Shown: one piece after another, positions 1 through 7,489 of the stretch
Position numbering within the stretch: the first letter of the stretch is position 1
Layout of the letters: the number at the start of each line of letters is the position of its first letter
Assembly: GCA_905182565.1 (NCBI GenBank)
Contig: CAJJCB010000024.1
Span: forward strand, 62,001 to 126,000
Source of the DNA: Acidimicrobiaceae bacterium
Lineage (GTDB): Bacteria > Actinomycetota > Acidimicrobiia > Acidimicrobiales > Poriferisodalaceae
Length of the DNA: 64,000 nt
Direction: 5' to 3'
Position numbers and translations under genes: made by a program
Notes under the pieces: model-generated
Told to the model about the DNA's origin: nothing
Seen by the model: the letters and a program-made list of their open reading frames with translations, nothing else
The model's database searches: none

Positions 1-1
1 T

Positions 2-199
2 GAACTACCTTGTGGCATGGTTCGCCCCGACGAACTTTCTGGTAAATTTGTTCCCCACGAAGATGCAGTGTGTCGAATTGCAGAGGCGTGGTCAATGGAA
101 GTCTTTAAGCATGAATATATTCCATGTGCTCTAGTCAATAGTAGGAATCCGGTTATTGATCCAGCTTCCCTTGTCGACGATGAGACTGAAGACAGTTGA
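2..199 (+). CDS. C-terminal fragment of an unidentified protein
   Basis: Only the last 65 codons are in the window; the frame is open from base 2 and stops at 197-199. The visible part has no motif I can name. The next gene encodes a C4 zinc-ribbon protein, which in many bacteria follows a Nif3/YqfO-like dinuclear-metal protein. The fragment could be the end of such a protein, but this rests on context only. An internal ATG at 17 is unlikely to be the start because the frame is open across the window edge. Confidence 0.55.
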   Translation, partial: ELPCGMVRPDELSGKFVPHEDAVCRIAEAWSMEVFKHEYIPCALVNSRNPVIDPASLVDDETEDS

Positions 200-284
200 C
201 TTTTGCGAATTATGCAAACAACTGAGCTAGGTGAGAATGGGATAAGCATGCTAAAACTGAGGTTCGTGAATAGTTGGAGGCAGA

Positions 285-1001
285 GTGGGTGACCTAGCGA
301 TACTTGCAGACCTACAAACGTGTGATACTCGATTGTCCCAGCTGCGCCATCGTTTAGGAAACCTGCCGGAAGTAAGAGAACTCGCAGCAATCGAAGAAGA
401 TGTTTCTGATGCAAAAGAAAAACTTACACACCTTGAATCAGAAATAAGTCAAATCAAAAAAGAGCAGAAGCGTTTGGAGCATGAAGTCATTTCGCTCGAG
501 ACTAAGATTGCCAAAAGTAACGACGCTCTGTATGGAGGTGGTTTAACTTCTCCTAAAGAAGCTGAGGCGCTCCAAGATGAGATTAAGTCAGTGCAGCGAA
601 GACAGACGATCGTAGAAGACCAAATCATTGAGTTGATGGAGAAGGAAGAGCCGATAGCACTCAGTTTCACTTCCGGGTCGAACGCAATTGAACGACTTGA
701 AGAGCGTCGCGAAGAAATCAGTGGGCGCGTTCTCGGTATTCAATCAGAAATAGAAGCTGAGAAGTTTGAGGTTGAAACAGAGCGCGCCAGTTTAGTCAGC
801 TCGGTCACGGCTGATTTAATTACCCTGTATGACAAGCAAACAGTAAGAATGGGTGGAAATATCGCCGTTGCTAGGCTTACTGGCACCACTTGTGGCGCTT
901 GTTTCTTGGATCTTTCAGCGCTCGATCTGGACAAAATTCGCTCTGCTGATGAAAATGAAATAACTGAATGCCCCGAGTGCGGTGCATTTCTAGTTAAGTA
1001 A
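285..1001 (+). CDS. Coiled-coil protein with C4 zinc ribbon (zf-RING_7 family)
   Basis: This 238-residue soluble protein has a long charged coiled coil (about residues 10-180, rich in Glu, Lys and Leu heptads) followed by a C-terminal zinc ribbon. The ribbon has two Cys-x2-Cys knuckles, CGAC near residue 203 and CPEC near residue 230. This is the PF02591 architecture. Its molecular role is not established; a nucleic-acid-binding role is often suggested. The GTG start at 285 is supported by GGAGG at 276-280. It is followed after 18 nt by a membrane protein and then a histidine phosphatase, probably as one operon. Confidence 0.85.
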   Translation: MGDLAILADLQTCDTRLSQLRHRLGNLPEVRELAAIEEDVSDAKEKLTHLESEISQIKKEQKRLEHEVISLETKIAKSNDALYGGGLTSPKEAEALQDEIKSVQRRQTIVEDQIIELMEKEEPIALSFTSGSNAIERLEERREEISGRVLGIQSEIEAEKFEVETERASLVSSVTADLITLYDKQTVRMGGNIAVARLTGTTCGACFLDLSALDLDKIRSADENEITECPECGAFLVK

Positions 1002-1019
1002 AACTAGGGAAGAGTCGAT

Positions 1020-1523
1020 TTGCTGTTTTGGTTTGCTGGGACCTCATTATTGGGAATGTGGTTTACTTTTAGAGATCCGGTCATAGACCACCGCCTAATA
1101 ATATTTGGTGCATTGCTACCAGATTTAATCGACTCCGTTAGAGGAAAGCAGTGGATAGCGCACACTTTAATGTTTCCGGTGGGGATATTGTTTTTAGTCA
1201 TGTTGCTTACCATCGGCCGTCGGGCGTCGCGTCGCCGATTGTTAGCCTTGCCAATAGGTTTATTTTGGCACCTTGTATTTGATGCGTCCTGGACAAATTC
1301 AAATATTTTTTGGTGGCCAGTCGCTGGAATTAGTTTTGGTGATCACGAAATACTGCTAGTTGGGGGCAATGTAGGACAGATAATTTTACTGGAGCTATCA
1401 GGCGTTTTGTGTCTGATGTGGCTATTTAATCGTTTCGGTTTGAGTGATGCGGAGCGAAGGAAAAAATTTGTCAGAACGGGACGGATAGACCGGTCAATTA
1501 CTGAAACAAGGATGAATAACTAA
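1020..1523 (+). CDS. Small integral membrane protein, YdjM-like
   Basis: This 167-residue protein has about four hydrophobic segments (roughly residues 1-18, 45-65, 75-95 and 117-140). Conserved-looking acidic and His residues occur in LLPDLID, IAHTL and FWHLVFDAS, all near membrane segments. That pattern resembles the YdjM/metal-dependent-hydrolase-like membrane family (PF04307), but no enzymatic role can be read from sequence. The start is TTG at 1020 with a weak purine stretch GGGAAG upstream. Only two bases separate it from the next gene, so co-translation is likely. Confidence 0.7.
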   Translation: MLFWFAGTSLLGMWFTFRDPVIDHRLIIFGALLPDLIDSVRGKQWIAHTLMFPVGILFLVMLLTIGRRASRRRLLALPIGLFWHLVFDASWTNSNIFWWPVAGISFGDHEILLVGGNVGQIILLELSGVLCLMWLFNRFGLSDAERRKKFVRTGRIDRSITETRMNN

Positions 1524-1525
1524 AG

Positions 1526-2098
1526 ATGCTTACGATTGTGCGACATGGTCGAACAGCCGCAAACGCAGGTGGGTTATTGCAAGGGCATATAGATAACCCG
1601 TTGGATTCGCTTGGTAGGAGACAAGCAAGCGAAATAGCTGGTGCCCTTGGCGAAGTGGACGTGGTTGTGTGTTCACCTCTTACCCGAGCTATCGAAACCG
1701 CTAAGCCGTTAGGGATTACTCCGGTTGTCGACGAACGGTGGATCGAACTAGATTATGGCGATTGGGACGGCCAACCGGTGTCCAGCATCGGCAAAGATAC
1801 CTGGGCCCAATGGCGGTCCGATGACACTTTCACACCGCCCGGCGGCGAGTCACTGGCATCGTTAAATAGGCGTGTCCATAGCGCATGCGAAGATTTGCGA
1901 TCGTTAGCAGAGAGTCAGCATGTCGTCGTATTTACTCATGTGTCACCGATTAAATCTGCAATTTCGTGGGCGTTATCTTGTGAGCGAGAAATATCCTGGA
2001 ACCTGAGTGTATCGCAAGCACAAATAAGTCGAATTCTTGTGCGAAATTCTCAGCAAACTCTGCTTTCGTTTAACGAAGTTGCTCACCTGACGAAGTAG
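1526..2098 (+). CDS. Histidine phosphatase family protein (phosphoglycerate-mutase-like)
   Basis: The N-terminus carries the phosphohistidine motif TIVRHGRT (residues 3-10), and a second catalytic His lies in VVVFTHVSPIKSA near residue 138. PLTRAIETA supplies the usual second arginine. At 190 residues it is a standard single-domain branch-2 enzyme, so it acts in the cytoplasm on a small phosphorylated substrate. In many actinobacteria the equivalent gene next to the zinc-ribbon protein encodes an RNase H/phosphatase fusion, with the phosphatase half like CobC. No RNase H domain is present here. The exact substrate cannot be assigned. Confidence 0.85.
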   Translation: MLTIVRHGRTAANAGGLLQGHIDNPLDSLGRRQASEIAGALGEVDVVVCSPLTRAIETAKPLGITPVVDERWIELDYGDWDGQPVSSIGKDTWAQWRSDDTFTPPGGESLASLNRRVHSACEDLRSLAESQHVVVFTHVSPIKSAISWALSCEREISWNLSVSQAQISRILVRNSQQTLLSFNEVAHLTK

Positions 2099-2121
2099 CC
2101 GCAAATCCAGGTTGCTGGATT

Positions 2122-3030
2122 TCAGACCGATACAAAGCGTTTATTCTCTATTGGTCGTACCCGACCGTCCTGAATCATACGGTTTAAGTGTTGTTCTGCG
2201 CATCTTCTTTCTACAGAATCAGCGAACGCTAGCTCTACATGAGGTCGATAAACGAAGCGATGAGACACACAGTCTTCTAGCGTCCGCGGCTTTTTTAAGA
2301 AATCAAGCATTTTTTCTTCTCGATTAATAATCACTTTCTCGAAACTATTTAACTGATCTATAAACTCTGCTCGCCCGTTTATCACCCATTTGTGGTGAAA
2401 AGTAATAAAGTTTTCTGCATCGATTTGGCGACAAAGTTGAAGTGATTTTTCGAAATCGATCAGTGAAGACCATGCATCACCGTAGTACGGCCCAAATCCA
2501 GTTAATTCGATATCTCCTAGGTAAACACTTTTTGCTTCAGGTACCAAAAAAACGGAATGGCCTCTCGTGTGACCTGGTGTGTGAAGGACTTCAATAGTGA
2601 CATCGCCTAAATCAAACTTATCTCCACCTATGAAAGTTTGAACATCGGGTCTTGGTGCGTAACAAAACTCTTTAACAACTTCCAGTCGAAAGCCGGCTTC
2701 GATGTCAGCGGGCATTCCGTAAATTTCCATTAAACCATCTAAGGACTGGAGGCCCTGAGCATCAAGTGTGTGGCAATACACAGGTGTATCAGGCAGCCGG
2801 CTTAGCCCTGGAATGTGGTCTTCGTGTACATGGGAAAGCATTATCTTGTCGACTGCTATCGGACATCCTCTTTCAGCAATGGTTAAAGATGGGTCTATCA
2901 GAATAGTTTCTCGTGTTCCTTCGACTAAAACCGAGTTGCCGTGAGGGTACTTGCCTCTCTCCGTGCCAGTCAGAATGGTTAGTGGCCCAATATTGAGTGC
3001 TTCTGGCCAATAAAAACGTGACATCTCCAC
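2122..3030 (-). CDS. Metallo-beta-lactamase-fold hydrolase
   Basis: This 302-residue protein has the metal-binding signature SHVHEDHIPG (residues about 86-95, HxHxDH). HTPGHTRGH supplies the next His, LGDIELTG the bridging Asp and FHHKW the last His, so the active site looks complete with two metals. The C-terminal third is helical and charged, which is common in glyoxalase-II-like and thioesterase-like members. The substrate is unknown. The gene converges on the upstream phosphatase with 23 nt between stops. Its start lies about 50 nt from the 3' end of the RNase P RNA gene, which is read on the same strand just upstream. Confidence 0.85.
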   Translation of the reverse strand: MEMSRFYWPEALNIGPLTILTGTERGKYPHGNSVLVEGTRETILIDPSLTIAERGCPIAVDKIMLSHVHEDHIPGLSRLPDTPVYCHTLDAQGLQSLDGLMEIYGMPADIEAGFRLEVVKEFCYAPRPDVQTFIGGDKFDLGDVTIEVLHTPGHTRGHSVFLVPEAKSVYLGDIELTGFGPYYGDAWSSLIDFEKSLQLCRQIDAENFITFHHKWVINGRAEFIDQLNSFEKVIINREEKMLDFLKKPRTLEDCVSHRFVYRPHVELAFADSVERRCAEQHLNRMIQDGRVRPIENKRFVSV

Positions 3031-3080
3031 TGATAGTAGCGAGTTGGTAGTGGAGATGCTTTGCGCTTGGGATCTTTAGG

Positions 3081-3428
3081 GCGGTGAGTCGGCCTGTAGG
3101 CGGGATTCTGTCCAGCGGCTAGAAGCCGCATGAGTGACCATCCATCTAAGCGGCCTACCCGAGATCATCAGACGGGCCGCCTGATCTCTGCATGGCCTTG
3201 CTCCGAGCGGGGTTTACAAGCCATTTGAGTCACCTCAAATGCTGGTGCGCTCTTACCGCACCTTTTCACCTTTGCCTGTGGCCGACGAGCGGCCCATCGG
3301 CTGTTTATTTTCTGTTGCACTTTCCGTCGCCTCGCGGCGCCTGATTGTATTTCAGCACTCTGCCCTATGGAGTCCCGACCTTCCTCGAATCAGAAATCTG
3401 ATCCGCGGTCACTCAGCCAACTCACCGC
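3081..3428 (-). ncRNA. rnpB: RNase P RNA (type A)
   Basis: Read on the minus strand, this stretch has the conserved blocks of bacterial RNase P RNA in order. They are a CR-I-like GAGGAAGGTCGGGACTCC followed by ATAGGGCA, then AGTGCAACAGAAA, GTGCGGTAAGAGCGCACC, GTAAACCCCG, GGAGCAAGGCC, GGGTAGGCCGCTT, AGATGGATGGTCAC, and the 3' ACAGAATCCCGCC. The ends pair as helix P1 (GGTGAGTTGGCTG with CAGGCCGACTCACC), which fixes the limits to a few bases. The product is the catalytic subunit that trims tRNA 5' ends. A short frame at 3239-3466 on the plus strand is a by-product of this RNA gene. Confidence 0.95.
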
Positions 3429-3498
3429 AATATCAATCTAGGGCCAAAATAGATTGCCGGGACTGAGAAACAGAATTTCAACTAAAACTATTTTGACT

Positions 3499-3912
3499 CT
3501 ATTTGATTAGCGAACGACGAGCTATAGCAAATCTTCCACCTATTACTCCACCCAAACTGGCGAGGGAAATAGTCAACATAATCGTAAAAAATAGTGAGAG
3601 CCAAGATACATCTGCTGAGTCCCGTGTCAGCCGGACGAACTGAGCTAACAAGCTGAGCGGGATAATGGGGGCTGCTGTCAACGTGCCGTGAACAATATGG
3701 TTTCGTGGCGAGTAGATAGCTGCTACATACCCTCCAGCTAAGATTCCGATAGATAAAGCAATGGTGATGGCAACTGAGAACGAACTATCTGGATCGATCG
3801 TATTGCCGAGAAGTAGACCAAAGACCAAAACTACCGAAAGTGATACAAATACACCTTTAAGCCACGCTGAGTAGTTGATGTTGTATTTTGCAAATCGGAA
3901 CTCAGATTTCAT
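3499..3912 (-). CDS. Small membrane protein of unknown function
   Basis: This 137-residue protein has four predicted transmembrane segments (about residues 17-36, 48-66, 75-95 and 105-128) with Gly-rich faces such as GGYVAA and GGVIGGRFA. The pattern of four helices resembles small TIGR04086-like membrane proteins, but I cannot assign a function. It is transcribed away from whiB, and its ATG at 3912 lies 81 nt from the whiB start, so the two share a short divergent promoter region containing a palindrome. It lies immediately upstream of rnpB on the same strand. Confidence 0.65.
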   Translation of the reverse strand: MKSEFRFAKYNINYSAWLKGVFVSLSVVLVFGLLLGNTIDPDSSFSVAITIALSIGILAGGYVAAIYSPRNHIVHGTLTAAPIIPLSLLAQFVRLTRDSADVSWLSLFFTIMLTISLASLGGVIGGRFAIARRSLIK

Positions 3913-3941
3913 GGAACCTGGCCTTATGAGTTTATTTAATT

Positions 3942-3953
3942 AAACGTTCGTTT
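3942..3953. promoter_or_regulatory. Palindrome in the divergent whiB promoter region
   Basis: AAACGTTCGTTT is an inverted repeat of 5 bp arms around 2 bp. It sits between the divergent membrane-protein gene and whiB, and overlaps TAGTAT (3953-3958), a possible -10 element for whiB. It looks like an operator for a dimeric regulator. No matching -35 is evident. Confidence 0.3.
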
Positions 3954-3978
3954 AGTATGGACAACTGCCCTTAGTTTC

Positions 3979-3991
3979 AGGAAGACTTCCT
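3979..3991 (+). promoter_or_regulatory. Inverted repeat covering the whiB ribosome-binding site
   Basis: AGGAAG-A-CTTCCT is a perfect inverted repeat. Its left arm is the only Shine-Dalgarno-like sequence upstream of the whiB start at 3994. A five-base-pair stem with a three-base loop is possible and would hide the ribosome-binding site. Confidence 0.35.
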
Positions 3992-3993
3992 TT

Positions 3994-4377
3994 GTGATGT
4001 CTACTCTTGACTCAAATTATAAAGAACTTGCACGGTCCGATGATAGAAGTAAAGCAAATAAGATATTTGATATCGGTCAAGCAATTTGTCCCGACGTGGA
4101 TGATTGGCAAAAGCGTGCTGCCTGCCGCGGTGTTGCTACAGAAGTGTTTTTCCCGAGCGGTGACTCAACGGGAGAGGACGCAAAGTCCATTTGTGTCCAA
4201 TGTCCGGTGGCGCGACAGTGTCTTGAGTATGCTATCCGTGCGCGAGAAGAAGAAGGTGTCTGGGGCGGAGCTACTGGTGCCGAAAGAAGAAGTTTGATTC
4301 GGCGAAGACGCCGTGCGAAGGCGAAAGAACGCAAGCTTCGCAGTGTCTTGCCGAATCCAAGCTCCCAAAGTTACTAG
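3994..4377 (+). CDS. WhiB-family iron-sulfur transcription regulator
   Basis: The protein has the WhiB cysteine set: one Cys in RAACRG, then CVQCPVARQC (Cys-x2-Cys-x5-Cys), which bind a redox-sensitive [4Fe-4S] cluster. The family turn motif GVWGG follows, then a basic C-terminal tail (RRSLIRRRRRAKAK) for DNA or sigma-factor contact. At 127 residues it is typical, with an N-terminal extension of about 40 residues. GTG at 3994 is better spaced from AGGAAG than the ATG at 3997. The family is confined to actinobacteria and their phages, which supports the taxonomic call. Which Whi paralogue it matches cannot be settled by eye. Confidence 0.93.
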   Translation: MMSTLDSNYKELARSDDRSKANKIFDIGQAICPDVDDWQKRAACRGVATEVFFPSGDSTGEDAKSICVQCPVARQCLEYAIRAREEEGVWGGATGAERRSLIRRRRRAKAKERKLRSVLPNPSSQSY

Positions 4378-4431
4378 AAACTGCCAATTAAAGTCAGTTG
4401 GAAGGTTCTAATTCTGGCTAAGGTCAATGGC

Positions 4432-5508
4432 GTGTCGAATAGAGCTGAGGAGCCAACCGTACTTTCAGAGTACGGAGGGTGGCCATCAATACTGCGAGAT
4501 TTAGTAGGCGGCGTAGATCTATCGGTCAAAGCAGCCCGAGCATCTTTGAGCTCGATCCTTAGAGGTGAAGCCACAGACGCTCAGGTCGCGGGATTTATAA
4601 TTGCGATAGGCATGAAAGGCGGGTCGGTTCCAGAGCTCACTGGCATGGTAGAAGCGATGATGGAAGCGGCTGCACCTTTGCACCTACCAGATGGAGCTAT
4701 TGATATTGTTGGAAGCGGCGGAGCACCCGCAAGATCAAAGAATGCTCTCAACGTCTCTACTATGTCATGCTTTGTAGCTGCTGCGGCCGGCGCTGCTGTT
4801 TGTAAGCACGGATCTGTAGCTGCTTCTTCTAGTAGCGGCTCTTTTGATTTACTCGGAACGCTCGGGATCAATATCGAAGCAACTGGAGACGAAGTTGCTC
4901 GATGTATGGCCCAGACAGGTATTGGGTTTGCTTTTGCAAAAGCCTTTCACCCTGCGATGCGGCATGTCGGCCCAGTTCGGTCCGAGCTCGGGGTACCAAC
5001 CACCTTCAATTTTTTGGGCCCATTGTCTCACCCTGGAGGTGTAAAACGTCAAGTGATAGGCGTCAGCGACCCGGCGATGGCTCCACGTGTCGCAGCTGTG
5101 CTAGCGGCTCGAAACATTAAGCACGCGCTCGTGGTACATGGGGCGGACCGCTTGGATGAAATCACGACAACCGATCTCACGCGAATCTACGAAGTACGAG
5201 AAGGTGAGCTCATCAAGGATTACGAGTTTGATCCCAGGTCTGTCGGGATCAAACTGGTGAACAGAGCAGATCTCGTCGGTGGCGGTCCAGCCGAAAATAG
5301 TGAAATCATGCAACGAATATTTAGTGGAGAAGACAAAGGTCCGCGTTCTGACATTATTGCGTTAAATGCAGCGGCGGGTTTAGTGGTTGCTGGGATCGCG
5401 GACAGTTTTGCAGAAGGCGTAGAATTGTCGCGCGAAGTAATGGCGGACGGCTCAGCTAATTCGAAGGTGACGCAAGTGCAAGCCTTTATGGCAAGCGTCC
5501 GGGATTGA
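4432..5508 (+). CDS. trpD: Anthranilate phosphoribosyltransferase-like protein
   Basis: TrpD moves phosphoribose from PRPP to anthranilate in tryptophan synthesis. The 358-residue protein has the family layout: helical N-terminal domain, then a Gly-rich loop (DIVGSGGAPARS), NVSTMSCFVAAAAGA, HPAMRHVGPVRSELG and DRLDEITTT, the metal-binding Asp-Glu pair. Two usual motifs are changed: GTGGD reads GSGGA and KHGNR reads KHGSV. The fold is clear, but the exact substrate is less certain. The start is GTG 4432; the ATG at 4427 is in another frame. No other trp genes lie nearby, and in mycobacteria a trpD also sits beside the same nuclease gene. Confidence 0.8.
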   Translation: MSNRAEEPTVLSEYGGWPSILRDLVGGVDLSVKAARASLSSILRGEATDAQVAGFIIAIGMKGGSVPELTGMVEAMMEAAAPLHLPDGAIDIVGSGGAPARSKNALNVSTMSCFVAAAAGAAVCKHGSVAASSSSGSFDLLGTLGINIEATGDEVARCMAQTGIGFAFAKAFHPAMRHVGPVRSELGVPTTFNFLGPLSHPGGVKRQVIGVSDPAMAPRVAAVLAARNIKHALVVHGADRLDEITTTDLTRIYEVREGELIKDYEFDPRSVGIKLVNRADLVGGGPAENSEIMQRIFSGEDKGPRSDIIALNAAAGLVVAGIADSFAEGVELSREVMADGSANSKVTQVQAFMASVRD

Positions 5509-5515
5509 GTTTTAG

Positions 5516-5767
5516 ATGGTGATTGGAGCATCACTTCCCTTCGGCGTGGGTGACGTGATTACTTTGACTGCTACCGAAGACGAGAGTCGAAAGCATCTAG
5601 TGGGTGAAACCGGGACGGTTGTGGCAGTCCAGCCCGGCAATAGATATGTAATGGCGGCCGTTAAGTTTGAATCCAGCGAGCGACGCTGGACAATGGTTTA
5701 CGGTGTGGATGAACTTAAACTAATCGATCGTTATGGTCATGGTGTAAAGTTCCTTGGCCGAAAGTAG
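5516..5767 (+). CDS. Small hypothetical protein, possible SH3/KOW-like fold
   Basis: This 83-residue protein starts 7 nt after trpD, so it is probably in the same transcript. It is rich in short beta-strand-like stretches with turns (VGETGTVVAVQPG, MAAVKFE, MVYGVDELKLI), which is compatible with a small beta-barrel such as SH3 or KOW. It has no cysteine pair, signal peptide or membrane segment. I do not recognise the family. It is probably real, because it fills the space to the convergent nuclease gene, leaving 19 nt. Confidence 0.55.
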   Translation: MVIGASLPFGVGDVITLTATEDESRKHLVGETGTVVAVQPGNRYVMAAVKFESSERRWTMVYGVDELKLIDRYGHGVKFLGRK

Positions 5768-5786
5768 CCGAGACGAAGTTGTTTCC

Positions 5787-7439
5787 TCAGAGCGTTTCTA
5801 GACGGCTCTCTGCGCCAATCGTTGGTTCGAAGGACTGTAGGCCTGGAAATTGTGAAGCTAAAGGTAGGTCGCAGTAAATTATCTTCAACTTAGATGATTG
5901 TGAGTTGACCCACCTGCTGACACACCAGAGTTCGTCTGCGTCTTCTTTTTTAACTATCTCAGCGGCTTTGTTGGGTTCGTTTGTGAAGTTGCTCCTAGGC
6001 TCTGGCCCATCGAGAACATTTACTAAAAATCCGTTTTGAATCTCGGCACGTCCCCATCCCGGTATTTCCACAATGATTCGGCCTGCACTGCGCAATGAAT
6101 CAATTTTTCGCTGTCGTTGAAGTAGACCACTTAGGGCAGCCGCTTGGTCACGTACTTTAGTCGCTTCCTCGAATCGACGTTCAAGCGCTAATGAACGCAT
6201 TCTATTCTTCAGGGGGAGCAACACTAATTCAGGTTTGTCGGTTAGGGCTTGAAGCGCAGACTCGACAATGGGCTGATATGCAATTTCTTTAACTGCGCCA
6301 GTGCAAGGACAAGCGTTAGAGCCTATTTGAATTGAAGTGCAGCGAGTATCGGTAGGGTTCGCTGAAATTTTCTTGGTACATCTTCGAAGTGGAATTGCAC
6401 TCTCTATGGCAGAGGCTGCCAAGCGAGCTATCCGTCGCGAAGAAATCGGCCCTAAGTAAAAAGCATTATCGTCAAGGGTTTGACTCACTACGGTCAGTCG
6501 TGGAAACCGTTCGTTGGTAGTGAGCTTTAAATAAACGTACTTGTTCCAATTAGCTGCCTGCCTGTTAAATCGAGGCTGGTGGCGATGGATGAGCTGGACC
6601 TCAAGAACTTCAGCTTTGAGCGGTAGTTCGCAAACTGTGCATTCGATGAACTTAGTCTCTTTCAAGAGTTGTGTAACTTTTTTGCGGGGGTCGCTAGAAA
6701 AGTAGGAACGTACTCGAGAGCGTAAGTTGGTTGCCTTTCCTATGTATAGAACCTCGCGTTTTGCATTAAGGAACTGATATACACCTGGTTTCCTTGGGAG
6801 GTTGGTGGTTAGCGATAGCTTGCCTGCTTGTGGGTGCCTGTGAAGTTTCGGTAGTTCGAGCAGGTCGTCTAATCCAAGTACTCCAAGTGATGCAGCTTTT
6901 TCAAGCAAAACGTGGAGAAGGTCAGATGTAGTTAAAGCATCTTCCAGGGCTCTGTGAGCGGTTCGTTTCGGAAGATTCATGCATCTTGACAGCGTCGACA
7001 GTTTGCAATTCGGCACCTCATCTCTAACAAGTCTTCGCGCTAGCGCTAACGTGTCGACGACTTTGTTGTTTGGTTTGGGGTAGTTAACCCTCTCTAGCGC
7101 CGCATTCAGAAACCCAAGATCAAATTGGACATTGTGTCCGACTATTACTGAGTTGCCTAGGAATTCAAGAAAGCTAGGAAGTACCGTCTCAATTCGTGGA
7201 GCATTCTCGACCATCGCCGTCGTGATTCCAGTTAGGTAGCTAATCCCTGTGGAGATGGGTCGGCCTGGATTGATAAGCGTTTGGTATGAACCTAGAACCT
7301 GCCCGCCAGCGATTTTCACGGCTCCGATCTCGGTAATCATGTCTTCGCCCCGACGGCCACCGGTTGTTTCTAAGTCCAGGACACAGAAGGCAACTTGCTG
7401 AAGGGGAGTCCCAAGATCGGTGAAGGACTGCTGAAACAC
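5787..7439 (-). CDS. DEDDh exonuclease fused to a GIY-YIG (UvrC/Cho-like) nuclease
   Basis: Residues about 15-180 form a DnaQ-like 3'-5' exonuclease with LDLETTG (DxE), HNVQFDLGF and HRALEDA, the DEDDh set. Residues about 210-295 are a GIY-YIG domain (KPGVYQF, LYIGKATNLRSRVRSYF). A UvrC-like helical region with RRFEEATKVRDQA near residue 430 follows. The architecture matches the actinobacterial family that includes Rv2191 of M. tuberculosis. A role in trimming or incising damaged DNA is inferred. The GTG start at 7439 lies just downstream of a perfect actinobacterial LexA box, so SOS induction is likely. It is read in the same direction as the kinase but has its own promoter. Confidence 0.9.
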   Translation of the reverse strand: MFQQSFTDLGTPLQQVAFCVLDLETTGGRRGEDMITEIGAVKIAGGQVLGSYQTLINPGRPISTGISYLTGITTAMVENAPRIETVLPSFLEFLGNSVIVGHNVQFDLGFLNAALERVNYPKPNNKVVDTLALARRLVRDEVPNCKLSTLSRCMNLPKRTAHRALEDALTTSDLLHVLLEKAASLGVLGLDDLLELPKLHRHPQAGKLSLTTNLPRKPGVYQFLNAKREVLYIGKATNLRSRVRSYFSSDPRKKVTQLLKETKFIECTVCELPLKAEVLEVQLIHRHQPRFNRQAANWNKYVYLKLTTNERFPRLTVVSQTLDDNAFYLGPISSRRIARLAASAIESAIPLRRCTKKISANPTDTRCTSIQIGSNACPCTGAVKEIAYQPIVESALQALTDKPELVLLPLKNRMRSLALERRFEEATKVRDQAAALSGLLQRQRKIDSLRSAGRIIVEIPGWGRAEIQNGFLVNVLDGPEPRSNFTNEPNKAAEIVKKEDADELWCVSRWVNSQSSKLKIIYCDLPLASQFPGLQSFEPTIGAESRLETL

Positions 7440-7453
7440 AATCTCATGATACC

Positions 7454-7465
7454 GAACATACGTTC
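7454..7465 (-). promoter_or_regulatory. LexA (SOS) box
   Basis: GAACATACGTTC matches the actinobacterial SOS consensus GAAC-N4-GTTC exactly. On the minus strand it contains TATGTT, a plausible -10, with TCGACT 18 nt upstream as a weak -35. The nuclease start codon follows 14 nt after the box, so LexA bound here would block the promoter. Confidence 0.65.
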
Positions 7466-7489
7466 TTAAACGTAAAAAAGTCGATAATA

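Noticed and set aside
3239-3466. 75-residue open frame on the plus strand
   Set aside because: It lies almost wholly inside the RNase P RNA gene on the opposite strand and has no protein-like features.
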